From: Cypionkella sp.
GTDB taxonomy: Bacteria; Pseudomonadota; Alphaproteobacteria; Rhodobacterales; Rhodobacteraceae
Direction: 5' to 3'
NCBI RefSeq assembly: GCF_030652235.1
Contig: NZ_JAUSBA010000004.1
Coordinates: 30,081 to 94,080, forward strand
Length of the DNA stretch: 64,000 nucleotides
The first letter of the stretch is position 1; each line of letters opens with the position of its first letter. This document shows positions 26,641 to 35,304 of the stretch, in pieces. Position numbers and translations under genes: made by a program. The notes under the pieces were generated by a model that ran no database searches, was not told where the DNA came from, and saw nothing but the letters and a program-made list of their open reading frames with translations.

Positions 26641-26922
26641 ATGACCCTTCCCGATTTGTTGCTAAGCCAACTTTCTGACCCATTCCGCATCGGCCTGTTG
26701 ATTGCGCTGTTCATCACCATGCTGCGCACGCGGACGGCTTCGGGCATCTGGGTGCCCTTGGCCGCAGGAGTGGTGTTTGTGGCGGTGATCTTGCCGACCA
26801 CGATGCAGAACACGCTGGCCGCGCCTTTGTCGCAGGTGATTGGTGTGGGGGTGCTGGCGAATGTGGTGATCGTGGCGCTGATCATGGCGGCTTGGGAAGT
26901 GTATCAGCGCGTCCGGCGCTGA
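26641..26922 (+). CDS. Small integral membrane protein, unknown function
   Basis: 93 aa with three hydrophobic segments: LLIALFITML (~17-27), GIWVPLAAGVVFVAVILP (~35-52) and VIGVGVLANVVIVALIMAAW (~66-85), ending in a basic QRVRR tail. The ATG at 26641 follows GGAGCCCGC. No family is recognised; it lies between truA and the convergent MFS gene. Confidence 0.65.
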   Translation: MTLPDLLLSQLSDPFRIGLLIALFITMLRTRTASGIWVPLAAGVVFVAVILPTTMQNTLAAPLSQVIGVGVLANVVIVALIMAAWEVYQRVRR

Positions 26923-26975
26923 AGTCTTCGCGCAATTCTGCTGCGCTGTCCGTCTCGGGCCGCGTCAAAATGCAA

Positions 26976-27010
26976 ATGGGCCGGGAGTTTCCTCCCGGCC
27001 CATTGCTTTT
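26976..27010. terminator. Bidirectional intrinsic terminator
   Basis: Perfect 12-bp stem ATGGGCCGGGAG / CTCCCGGCCCAT with loop TTTC, then TTGCTTTT on the + strand and an A/T-rich run on the minus side. It separates the small membrane protein gene (+) from the convergent MFS gene (-). Confidence 0.85.
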
Positions 27011-27021
27011 CTGTCAGACGC

Positions 27022-28899
27022 TTATTTGTTGTTGGCGTCCGAGAAGATGTCTTTCTTGTGGGTTCCGCTTGGCACGAAGATTGCGCCAATCACCACGGTC
27101 ATCAAAGCCACGACAATCGCATACCACAGGCCAGCATAGATATTGCCAGACTGGGCCGAGATCGCGAAGGCGGTTGCTGGCAGCAAGCCACCGAACCAGC
27201 CGTTGCCGATGTGGTAGGGCAGCGACATCCCCGAGTAGCGGATACGGGTTGGGAACAGCTCGACCAGCATGGCCGCGATTGGGCCGTACACCATCGTCAC
27301 AAGAATGATCAGATAGGTCAGGATCGCCACGATTTTCAACTTTTGCGCGGTGAAGATGTCGAGGAAGTGCTCGGCTTTGGCAACCGAGGTGTTGTCCGCT
27401 GCCACCATCGGATAACCTGCGGCCTTCAGCGCTTCGTTCACCGACTTCTCAAACCCTGCTTTCACAGCGCTTGCCGCGTCGACTGCTTTTTGTGCCGCGT
27501 CGATGGCAGCCTGATCGGTGCCAGCTTTTGCGGTTTCCAGTGCGGCTTTGGCATCAGCAATCGCTTTGCCGTTCGCAGCACCGTTATAGGACGCCACTTC
27601 GGTTTCGCCGATTTTCACCGAAGTGACCGTGCCCGCTGGTGCATCCACCGTGGTGGAGTTCACCGACAGTTTCGACAGTGCGGCTTTGGCAATATCGCAA
27701 GACGAGCTGAACTTGGCGGTACCGGTCGGGTTGAACTGGAACGAGCAGTCTTCCGGGTCAGCCGTTACCACAACCGAGGTTTCCTGTGCGCTCGCAAGCA
27801 TCGGGTTTGCCGTATAGGTCAGCGCTTTGAACACCGGGAAATAGGTGAGTGCAGCGATCAGGCAACCTGCCAGAATGATCGGCTTGCGGCCGATGCGGTC
27901 AGACAGCGAGCCGAAGAACAAGAAGCCCCCAGTGCCCAAGATCAGCGACCAAGCCACCAGCACGTTCGAGGTAAAGCTGTCGACCTTCACCACGTTCTGG
28001 ATGAAGAACAGCGCGTAGAACTGGCCCGAATACCAGACCACGGCTTGCCCAGCGGTCAGACCAAACAGCGCGATCAACGCGATTTTGGCGTTTTTCCACT
28101 GACCAAAAGCTTCGCGCAGCGGGGCTTTAGACGCAGCGCCTTCTTCCTTCATTTTTTTGAAGGCCGGGCTTTCGTTCATTTGGAGACGAATATAGAGCGA
28201 GATCGCCAGCAAGAAGATCGAGCCCAGGAACGGGATACGCCAGCCCCAAGCGTTGAAGGCCTTCATCATCGCAGGCGAGCCATCGGCGGCAGTGGTTGCC
28301 AGCCCGGCGGCGTCAAGGATCGGTTGGTCAGGGTAGGCGCCGTTGACGTAGCCCTGCACCACCAGAATGATCACCAGCGACAACAGCAAGCCAAGCGTGG
28401 CCGTGGTCTGGATGAAGGCGGTGAAATAGCCACGCTGGTTTTGCGGCGCATGTTCGGCGACATAGACCGCCGCCCCACCGTATTCGCCACCCAAAGCCAA
28501 GCCTTGCAGCATCCGCAACCCGACAAGGATGATCGGGGCGGCGATGCCCCAAGAATAGTAGCTGGGCAGCATACCGACGAGGAAGGTCGACAGGCCCATG
28601 ATCACGATTGTCATCAGGAAGGTGTATTTCCGCCCGATCAAGTCACCAAGGCTGCCGAACACCAGCGCACCAAACGGCCGCACGATGAAGCCCGCAGCAA
28701 AAGCCAGCAGTGCGAACACGTTGCGGGTGGCTTCGGGGAACGGCGTGAAGAACTGCGCGCCGATGATCGCCGCGAGCGAGCCGTAGAGGTAGAAGTCATA
28801 CCATTCGAAAATTGTGCCGGCGGACGAGGCCATGATGACCTTGCGTTCCTCCCGCGTCATGGGACGTGAGCGTACACTCGCGTCTGCTAAGCTTGCCAT
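27022..28899 (-). CDS. MHS-family MFS transporter with large loop insertion
   Basis: 625 aa, longer than usual MHS carriers (~430-550). TM helices 1-6 span ~25-240, with FEWYDFYLYGSL (31-42) and GDLIGRK (85-91), family signatures; a second SDRIGRK copy is at 333-339. Between helices of the C-terminal half, residues ~361-518 form a soluble insertion with two Cys (385, 401), a Val/Thr-rich beta part and an Ala-rich helical part (~445-485). The last helices follow from ~522. The ATG at 28899 has GGGAGG upstream; longer in-frame extensions have no ribosome site. It is next to acs-adk, so uptake of acetate or another short organic acid is a reasonable inference. Confidence 0.88.
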   Translation of the reverse strand: MASLADASVRSRPMTREERKVIMASSAGTIFEWYDFYLYGSLAAIIGAQFFTPFPEATRNVFALLAFAAGFIVRPFGALVFGSLGDLIGRKYTFLMTIVIMGLSTFLVGMLPSYYSWGIAAPIILVGLRMLQGLALGGEYGGAAVYVAEHAPQNQRGYFTAFIQTTATLGLLLSLVIILVVQGYVNGAYPDQPILDAAGLATTAADGSPAMMKAFNAWGWRIPFLGSIFLLAISLYIRLQMNESPAFKKMKEEGAASKAPLREAFGQWKNAKIALIALFGLTAGQAVVWYSGQFYALFFIQNVVKVDSFTSNVLVAWSLILGTGGFLFFGSLSDRIGRKPIILAGCLIAALTYFPVFKALTYTANPMLASAQETSVVVTADPEDCSFQFNPTGTAKFSSSCDIAKAALSKLSVNSTTVDAPAGTVTSVKIGETEVASYNGAANGKAIADAKAALETAKAGTDQAAIDAAQKAVDAASAVKAGFEKSVNEALKAAGYPMVAADNTSVAKAEHFLDIFTAQKLKIVAILTYLIILVTMVYGPIAAMLVELFPTRIRYSGMSLPYHIGNGWFGGLLPATAFAISAQSGNIYAGLWYAIVVALMTVVIGAIFVPSGTHKKDIFSDANNK

Positions 28900-29063
28900 G
28901 TTGTGGCCTCCCTTGTTGTCCGGCGCTGGTCGCCGGTTCCCTATCCCAATCCAAAGCCGGGCAAACCTTCTGCGATCCCTGCCAAGGCAAGTTTCAGCCA
29001 AGGGCTGCTGATTCTGGTTCGTGTCGTCCCCGCAGCCGCTCCTCAACGGCGGCGGGGTATGCT

Positions 29064-29726
29064 TTAAGCCGCGATGGCGGCTATGATCTGGCCAAGGCTT
29101 TGGCGAATTTCGGCGATGGGGCCCATCGCGTCGATGCGCTCCAACACTCCTTTGGCCTCGTAATAGGCAATCAACGGCGCGGTCTGGGCGTGATAAGCGG
29201 TCAGCCTGTCGCGCACCGTTTCGGCATTGTCGTCGGCGCGGCGTTTGAAGGCGGTGCCGCCGCATTTGTCGCACACACCCGTGGTGTGGGGGCGTTTGAA
29301 CGTGTCGTGGTAGCCTTCGCCGCAACTGGCGCAGGTGTGGCGGCCCGAGATCCGGCCCACCATCGCGGCATCATCGACCTCAAGGCTGATCGCGGCGGTG
29401 ATTTTTTGCCCGCTTTCGGCGAGCAGCTGATCCAGCGCAGCGGCTTGCCCAGAGGTGCGTGGGAAGCCGTCCAGAATGATGCCGCGGGCCACGTCGGGTT
29501 GCGCCATGCGGTCTTTCAGGATCGCCAGCACGATCTCATCCGACACCAGCCCGCCTGCTGCCATCACGGCTTTGGCCGCTAAGCCCGCTGGAGTGCCCGC
29601 GCTGACAGCGGCACGCAACAGATCGCCGGTGGACAACTGGATCAGACCGAAGTCTTCCTGCAGCATCCGGGCTTGGGTGCCTTTGCCTGCGCCGGGGGGG
29701 CCAAGCAGGATCAGAACCGGGGCCAT
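29064..29726 (-). CDS. adk: Adenylate kinase
   Basis: 220 aa. P-loop GPPGAGKGT at 9-17, DGFPRT at 86-91, and a zinc-type LID with Cys132, Cys135, Cys152, Cys155. It interconverts AMP + ATP and 2 ADP. The start lies 4 bases after the acs stop, so acs-adk form an operon: acetyl-CoA synthetase makes AMP and adenylate kinase recycles it. Downstream, 29018-29047 holds an imperfect GC hairpin without a T-tract. Confidence 0.96.
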   Translation of the reverse strand: MAPVLILLGPPGAGKGTQARMLQEDFGLIQLSTGDLLRAAVSAGTPAGLAAKAVMAAGGLVSDEIVLAILKDRMAQPDVARGIILDGFPRTSGQAAALDQLLAESGQKITAAISLEVDDAAMVGRISGRHTCASCGEGYHDTFKRPHTTGVCDKCGGTAFKRRADDNAETVRDRLTAYHAQTAPLIAYYEAKGVLERIDAMGPIAEIRQSLGQIIAAIAA

Positions 29727-29730
29727 CCGC

Positions 29731-31692
29731 TTAAGCCTTGTTCATGCGGTTGGCGATCAGTTCTTCCACCACAGCCGGATCGGCGAGGGTGGAGATATCG
29801 CCCAATGCGCCGAAATCATTCTCGGCGATCTTGCGCAGGATGCGGCGCATGATCTTGCCGGAACGGGTTTTCGGCAGACCTGGGGCCCATTGGATCAGAT
29901 CTGGCTTGGCAATCGGACCGATTTCGGTGCGCACCCAAGCTTCGAGTTCCTTGCGCAAGGCGTCCGAGGGTTCCTCGCCGCGCATCAGGGTGACATAGGC
30001 GTAGATGCCTTGGCCCTTGATGTCATGCGGATAGCCGACGACAGCGGCTTCGGCGACTTTCGGATGGGCGACAAGCGCGGATTCGACCTCTGCCGTGCCC
30101 ATGCGGTGACCCGAAACGTTGATCACGTCATCGACGCGCCCAGTGATCCAGTAATAGCCATCCAGATCGCGCCTACAGCCGTCACCGGTGAAGTAATAGC
30201 CGGGGTATTGGCTGAAATAGGCTTCCTCAAACCGCGCATGATCGCCCCAAAGCGTGCGCATCATGCCCGGCCAGCTGTCGGCGATACACAGCACGCCATC
30301 GGTTTCGGTATCGGTTTGCACCTTGGCCGTCGCAGGGTCCAAGATTATCGGTTTGACGCCAAAGAACGGCAGGGTGGCGGAACCGGGTTTTTGCGCAATC
30401 GCCCCCGGCAATGGCGTGATCAGATGGCCGCCGGTTTCGGTCTGCCAGAATGTATCGACAATCGGGCAGCGGCCCTTGCCGACATGCTGGTTGTACCAGT
30501 GCCAAGCCTCGGGGTTGATCGGCTCGCCCACCGAACCCAAAAGCTTCAGGCTGGAAAGATCGTGCTTGGCGGGCCATTCAGGCCCCATGCCCATCAGCGA
30601 ACGGATCGCGGTGGGCGCGGTGTAGAACTGCGACACCTTATGCTTGGCGCAAACCTCCCAGAACCGCCCGGCATCGGGGTAATTCGGCACACCTTCAAAC
30701 ATCACCGTGGTCGCGCCATTCGCCAGCGGGCCGTAGATGATATAGCTGTGGCCGGTGACCCAGCCCACATCGGCGGTACACCAGAACACATCGCCATCAT
30801 GGTAATCGAAGGTGATCTGCTGCGTCATCGCCGCGTAAACCAGATAGCCGCCCGAGCTGTGCACAACACCCTTCGGCTTACCCGTGGAGCCAGAGGTATA
30901 CAGGATGAACAGCGGATCTTCGGCCCCCATCTCGACATAAGCGCAATAGGGCTTGGCCATTGCCATCTCGGCCTTGACGTCAATATCGCGGCCATCGACC
31001 CAAGAGGTCTGATCGCCGGTATGTTTGACCACCAAGCATTTCACATGGTCGTTGCAGTGCAACAGCGCCGCGTCGGTGTTGTTCTTCAGCCCAGTTTTCT
31101 TGCCACCCCGTGGCGCAAAATCAGCGGTAATCACCACCTTGGCATCGGAATCATTGATCCGGTTCGCCAAAGCATCCGGCGAGAACCCGGCGAAAACGAT
31201 CGAGTGAATAGCCCCGATCCGCGCACAAGCCAGCATCGCATAGGCGGCTTCCGGGATCATCGGCAGATAGATCACCACACGGTCGCCACGCGAAACCCCG
31301 TGCGATTTCAGCACATTCGCCATGCGTGAGGTGTTTTCCAGCAGTTGCGCATAGGTGATGTGCAGGGCGGGGGTTTTCGGATCATCCGGCTCCCAGATGA
31401 TCGCCGTCTGGTTGGCGCGGGTCACCATATGGCGGTCGATGCAGTTGGCGGAAACGTTCAGCGTGCCGTCTTCGAACCATTTGATCGAGACTTTGCCCAA
31501 GCTGAAATTGGTGTCTTTGACGCGGGTGAAATCCTTGATCCAGTCAATGCGCTGACCTTCCTTGGCCCAAAACGCGCTCGGATCGGCGACAGATGCCGCA
31601 TACATCGCCTCATATTCTGCGGCGTTCACATGCGCATGGGCGACAAATTCTTCTGAAGCCGCATATTTCTGCGCAGCAGTGTGATCCGACAT
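29731..31692 (-). CDS. acs: Acetyl-CoA synthetase
   Basis: 653 aa, normal for Acs. The AMP-binding P-loop [12 protein letters not shown] is near residue 270, [10 protein letters not shown] near 415, and the C-terminal [11 protein letters not shown] contains Lys613, the catalytic lysine that is acetylated for control in Acs enzymes. It activates acetate via acetyl-AMP. The ATG at 31692 ([10 protein letters not shown]) has GGAGAA upstream. It is upstream of adk (4-base gap). Confidence 0.96.
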   Translation of the reverse strand: MSDHTAAQKYAASEEFVAHAHVNAAEYEAMYAASVADPSAFWAKEGQRIDWIKDFTRVKDTNFSLGKVSIKWFEDGTLNVSANCIDRHMVTRANQTAIIWEPDDPKTPALHITYAQLLENTSRMANVLKSHGVSRGDRVVIYLPMIPEAAYAMLACARIGAIHSIVFAGFSPDALANRINDSDAKVVITADFAPRGGKKTGLKNNTDAALLHCNDHVKCLVVKHTGDQTSWVDGRDIDVKAEMAMAKPYCAYVEMGAEDPLFILYTSGSTGKPKGVVHSSGGYLVYAAMTQQITFDYHDGDVFWCTADVGWVTGHSYIIYGPLANGATTVMFEGVPNYPDAGRFWEVCAKHKVSQFYTAPTAIRSLMGMGPEWPAKHDLSSLKLLGSVGEPINPEAWHWYNQHVGKGRCPIVDTFWQTETGGHLITPLPGAIAQKPGSATLPFFGVKPIILDPATAKVQTDTETDGVLCIADSWPGMMRTLWGDHARFEEAYFSQYPGYYFTGDGCRRDLDGYYWITGRVDDVINVSGHRMGTAEVESALVAHPKVAEAAVVGYPHDIKGQGIYAYVTLMRGEEPSDALRKELEAWVRTEIGPIAKPDLIQWAPGLPKTRSGKIMRRILRKIAENDFGALGDISTLADPAVVEELIANRMNKA

Positions 31693-32115
31693 AAACTTTC
31701 TCCCCAGTTCCCAGTCAGGCCTTACGACCCGTCCCAACGGCCTGCCGCATCGCGCAGGGCTCCCCCGTTTGTAGCCCGATCATAGATCAGTTGTAAAATA
31801 TTTGGTAACTCTTTTTATTCATGCAACTTTCCTGTAAATAAATTGACAAGTTAGGCGGTGAACTTTGTCAATATTTAGAAAATTGGCAATGAAATGACGG
31901 TGCGTCACATTGGCAGCTTCGGGTTGAAAGGTGGTGGGGGGAAGGGGAGGGGGAAGCTCGGACAATTTGGCGGGCCGTGGGCGCGCGCTGGATCGTCGCA
32001 AGATAGCGCGGAGTGCCCCGTTCACAAAGGGGTGATTCGGATGGTAAGCGCAGGACAGCCGCCCTGCAGCCAAGTCCTGCCACCAAAGGCCGCTCTCCGG
32101 TTTCAAAGGCCCGAT
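31693..32115. other. Intergenic region upstream of acs and the HugZ-like gene
   Basis: 423 bases without a supported gene. It is AT-rich at 31790-31890, consistent with divergent promoters, and contains the inverted repeat ATTGACAA (31842-31849) / TTGTCAAT (31865-31872). Both arms contain TTGACA, the -35 element, in opposite directions. The open frame through 31894-32115 lacks a ribosome site and family similarity and is not called. Confidence 0.5.
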
Positions 32116-32607
32116 ATGACCCAAAATCGCCCAGATCCCATAGCTGTCGCCGATGCAGACGCCCGTGCCTTGGCGCTGTCCTTGATGCAGGCGCATCACG
32201 CCGCTTTGGCGTGGAACGATGCCGAAACCCAGACGCCCGGCATCAGCCGGATCGCTTTCGGTTTAGACCCTTCGGGTGTGCCTGTGGCGCTGATCTCGGG
32301 TCTTGCCCCTCATACGGCGGCTTTGCGCGCCAACCCCGCCTGTGCGCTGATGCTGGGCGAGCCGGGGGAAAAGGGCGATCCGCTGACCCATCCGCGCCTG
32401 ATGATCCGGGCGCGGGCCCGCTTCATTGCGCCCGATGATCCCAACCGCCCCGCCCTGCGCGCGCATTGGTTAAAGGGCCACCCGAAGGCGACCCTTTACA
32501 TTGACCTGCCCGATTTCGCCTTTGTGCGGCTGGAGCCGCTATCGGCCTTGCTGAATGGGGGCTTTGGCAAGGCGTTCCGGTTTAGCGCCGAAGACCTGTG
32601 CCCATAA
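32116..32607 (+). CDS. Pyridoxamine 5'-phosphate-oxidase-fold (HugZ-like) protein
   Basis: 163 aa split-barrel flavin/haem-binding fold. SRIAFGLDPSGVPVALISGLAPHTAALRANPACALMLGEPGEKGDPLTHPRLMIRARA is the typical core; LPDFAFVRLEPLSALLNGGFGKAFRF is the usual C-terminal part, where family members say G-GFG-A. HugZ homologues degrade haem, others bind FMN; the exact role here is not readable. The ATG at 32116 fits the domain start; the frame is open 222 bases further upstream. It lacks the extra C-terminal DUF2470 domain of full HugZ. Confidence 0.85.
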   Translation: MTQNRPDPIAVADADARALALSLMQAHHAALAWNDAETQTPGISRIAFGLDPSGVPVALISGLAPHTAALRANPACALMLGEPGEKGDPLTHPRLMIRARARFIAPDDPNRPALRAHWLKGHPKATLYIDLPDFAFVRLEPLSALLNGGFGKAFRFSAEDLCP

Positions 32608-32610
32608 CCC

Positions 32611-32682
32611 GACGCCGCCCCGGATCAAGTCCGGTGCCTTTGCGCCACCCATGGGGCCCCCGATCACGGCTGGGGCGGCGTT
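32611..32682. repeat. CCGGATCAAGTCCGG palindromic repeat between convergent genes
   Basis: Outer arms ACGCCGCCCC (32612-32621) and GGGGCGGCGT (32672-32681) pair perfectly; inside is CCGGA-TCAAG-TCCGG (32620-32634). The same core appears at 50611-50686. It sits between the convergent HugZ-like gene and the pectate-lyase-fold gene and may terminate both. Confidence 0.65.
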
Positions 32683-32691
32683 GAGCGTGTC

Positions 32692-34980
32692 TCAAACAGG
32701 ATTATCCACGCGCAGCGTCACTTGCACCCGGCCCTTCACCGGGCTGGGCCATTTCAGATTGGCAAATTGCCCGCCCACGCCCTGTTCGACCTGCGCATAG
32801 GGTGCCACGAACTGTGCCGCCCCCACAGCATTGGTGATCGCGCCTTCGGCCACCACCGCCGTCACATTGCGCGCGCGCCCGCCAAACGGCAGCAGGTTGT
32901 TGCTGTTCACCGCCCAAGTGTCTGACACGGTGTTCTGCGTATGCTCGATCAGCATCGGGCTGACCGCGCGCTGCGTGACGCCGTTGAAGGTATTCTGATC
33001 AAAGCTGATGTTGCGGAACGAGTTGAACTCCAGCGTCGCATAGCTGGTGTCAATCGACTCCACCCGGTCAATATCACCAGAACGCGCGTAAAACACATTG
33101 CCGGTGACCGAAAGCCCTGAGATGAAATGCCCCGGCCCGCGCGGTGTCAGTACGATCCAACTGAACCAAGGTGCCACGTTTTGCGCGGTGAACACGTTGC
33201 CTGTCACGCTGAGACCGCCAAAAGAATATTCGTTGGCATATTGCGGCTCTGCATCATGTTCGTTTGACAGCTCAATATAGCTGTTGTCGATGTAGTTGCC
33301 GGTGATGAAGGTTTTGGCATTGGTTTGTGTCAGCACCAGTCCCGCGCGCCGCACCCCGTTCAGGCTGTCATCGCCGCCGAAAAAGTGGTTGCCCAAAAAC
33401 ACTCCGCCCGAGCCTGCTACCACGCCAAAATGCCCAAACCGCGACGCCCGGTTGTTGCGGATCTTGATGTCATTCGAATTGGTGTTGAAGGCAATCGACG
33501 TGCGGTTCTGCGCCAGCTCGTTCTGATCGTTCGAATAGAACTGACAGTTTTCTATGTGCAGATCCTGACACCCCTCTCCGGTCGACGTAAGGGCGCGGTC
33601 TTTCACCAGATGAAAGCCGCAGTCAAACACCTCAAAGGTGGCGCCCGACAGCGCAAGATTGATCGCACTGGCATTGCCGCCGCAGGTGAATTCAACCTCA
33701 GAGATTTGAAAACGCTTCAACTCGGTAAATCCTGAGAAATCAAGCATGTAGGCATAGCGTGTGAAGGTGAAGGCGCGGGTCCCTGCGGCTGCCCACAGGG
33801 CCCTGCTTAGGGTGATTGTGTTCGTGCCGAGATTTTTTGCGGTAACATAAACCTCGCGCCCAACCCCGGTGCCGCTGACGCGCGCGCCTATTGGAATGGC
33901 TGCGATATTGGCTATGCCTGTCAGCGTGTACGGATTGGCCACCGCATAGGTGGCAACAGCACTCACCACCTGTGTATTCCAGCCTGCACCCGCCACCGCC
34001 ACCAGATTGCCATTCACCAAACTGCGCCGCGTGCCAAAACTGGTAAGGCCGCTGAGGGCCTGTACGTCGATCGGAGCTGTCAACTCCACCCGCCGCCCGT
34101 TCAGATCCAGCGACACATGGTCGGTGAAATAGAACAACGCCTGTAACGCTTTCTTAAAGCCGGCAAGTTCGTTGCCAAACGCCGCTGTATAGGTATCAAG
34201 GTTATAGTTGCGGGTGCAGGCCAAGCGCTGGGCATCCGGCATCACCAGCGTGCCCTCAAACTGCACCGGGTTCTCAAACGTCAGGTGCGATCCGATGTAA
34301 TACACCCCAGGCGAGACCACCACGGTCTTGCCCGCCGCCGCCGTATCTGCCGCATCAAATGCTGCGCGGTCGTCAGTGATACCATCGCCCACCGCGCCAT
34401 AGTCGCGTACATCCACCCAATCGAACATCTCGGAATGGAACACATCCGTCACATCTTCGATGGTGATGTCGTCAATCCGCACCACGCCGCCCGTCGGCCC
34501 GGTCAGATCAAGCCCAAAATGCCCAAACGCAGGTGCCGTGCCCCAGACCATATCCACGCCCGGGCGGTTGCCCGAGCCAATGATCGCCGTTACCGTCTTG
34601 ACCGAGCCATAGCCCGTCAGCGCCACATCCGGCCCCTGTTGATCGGCGCTGGTCACATTGCTACCCGAACCTGAGCCCGCCCAACCCGCAATCCGCACGG
34701 TCGGCAGCGCGCCACTGATCGCCTTCACCCGCGCCGTCACCCGCAAATACAGCCCTGGCTGACAGGGAATCGACTGAAAGCAACGCAGCTTTTGCACGGC
34801 GCTGGTCTTTTGCAACTCCAGACAGCCGGCGAAATCCTGATCGGCAGGCACATAGGCCGCATTGACCTGCCCAAAATACGAGCCCTGGCCGCTGAGCCCA
34901 TCCTCGCGCGACCACAGCGCCAGTCCTGCCGAAAACGGCGGCGGCATCAGCACCAGACCTTGGGTAATTGCCTTGTTCAT
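32692..34980 (-). CDS. Pectate-lyase-fold (right-handed beta-helix) protein
   Basis: 762 aa. An N-terminal ~180-residue beta domain (MPPPFSAGLALWSREDG, then FDLTGPTGG-like segments) precedes VDVRDYGAVGDGITDDRAAFDAA at ~195, the hallmark of the Pectate_lyase_3/GH28-like beta-helix. Repeated coils with Asn ladders follow (FEVFDCGFH, HIENCQFYSN, IRNNRASRFGHFG, VTGNVFTAQ). No signal peptide is visible. Enzymes of this shape trim or bind polysaccharides. The ATG at 34980 has AAGG upstream. It is divergent from the CapD-type epimerase, which places it in the exopolysaccharide region. Confidence 0.85.
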   Translation of the reverse strand: MNKAITQGLVLMPPPFSAGLALWSREDGLSGQGSYFGQVNAAYVPADQDFAGCLELQKTSAVQKLRCFQSIPCQPGLYLRVTARVKAISGALPTVRIAGWAGSGSGSNVTSADQQGPDVALTGYGSVKTVTAIIGSGNRPGVDMVWGTAPAFGHFGLDLTGPTGGVVRIDDITIEDVTDVFHSEMFDWVDVRDYGAVGDGITDDRAAFDAADTAAAGKTVVVSPGVYYIGSHLTFENPVQFEGTLVMPDAQRLACTRNYNLDTYTAAFGNELAGFKKALQALFYFTDHVSLDLNGRRVELTAPIDVQALSGLTSFGTRRSLVNGNLVAVAGAGWNTQVVSAVATYAVANPYTLTGIANIAAIPIGARVSGTGVGREVYVTAKNLGTNTITLSRALWAAAGTRAFTFTRYAYMLDFSGFTELKRFQISEVEFTCGGNASAINLALSGATFEVFDCGFHLVKDRALTSTGEGCQDLHIENCQFYSNDQNELAQNRTSIAFNTNSNDIKIRNNRASRFGHFGVVAGSGGVFLGNHFFGGDDSLNGVRRAGLVLTQTNAKTFITGNYIDNSYIELSNEHDAEPQYANEYSFGGLSVTGNVFTAQNVAPWFSWIVLTPRGPGHFISGLSVTGNVFYARSGDIDRVESIDTSYATLEFNSFRNISFDQNTFNGVTQRAVSPMLIEHTQNTVSDTWAVNSNNLLPFGGRARNVTAVVAEGAITNAVGAAQFVAPYAQVEQGVGGQFANLKWPSPVKGRVQVTLRVDNPV

Positions 34981-35197
34981 CGCGTCACCTTGCCTCGTTT
35001 TGCCCCAAAGCCGCACACGCTGCGGCCCCATGCTGAAAATTGAAGGCTGGGCGGGGCGTAAGGCCGAAGTGCTACAGACAAAGCGTTAACCGCCGCCAAC
35101 AGCGGCGCGCGCCATTCTGGCCGTCGCATCGGCGCATCTTTCGGATGCGTCGGCAAGTCAGCGCCTAAAAAAACATCGGAAGTCGAATCTTTTTACT

Positions 35198-35212
35198 TAA
35201 GATGCTATCTTA
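35198..35212. promoter_or_regulatory. Candidate operator palindrome 1
   Basis: TAAGAT-GCT-ATCTTA, perfect 6-bp arms, 93 bases before the epimerase ATG. Confidence 0.4.
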
Positions 35213-35220
35213 TTTCAAAA

Positions 35221-35232
35221 TTAGTATACTAA
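35221..35232. promoter_or_regulatory. Candidate operator palindrome 2
   Basis: TTAGTATACTAA, a perfect 12-base palindrome that includes the -10-like TATACT, 73 bases before the epimerase ATG. Confidence 0.4.
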
Positions 35233-35304
35233 AGATCATTAAACTGTGGATTCTGGCCAAGTGCGCGCAGCAATTCATGCCTTTGGTTGACTGAGGAACC
35301 CCAG

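Larger units (their letters stand above)
34981..35304. other. Divergent intergenic region of the exopolysaccharide cluster
   Basis: 324 bases with no gene. The left part is GC-rich; 35185-35245 is strongly AT-rich and holds two palindromes (see separate entries), suggesting promoter and operators for the epimerase gene and possibly the divergent beta-helix gene. Confidence 0.5.

Noticed and set aside
27058..28869. 603-aa open frame antisense to the MFS transporter
   Set aside because: Rich in His/Arg/Gln with no family motifs; an artefact of GC-rich codon bias opposite a clear transporter gene.
31894..32115. Possible 74-residue N-terminal extension of the HugZ-like protein
   Set aside because: Gly/Lys-rich low-complexity sequence without homology; the domain starts well at 32116.
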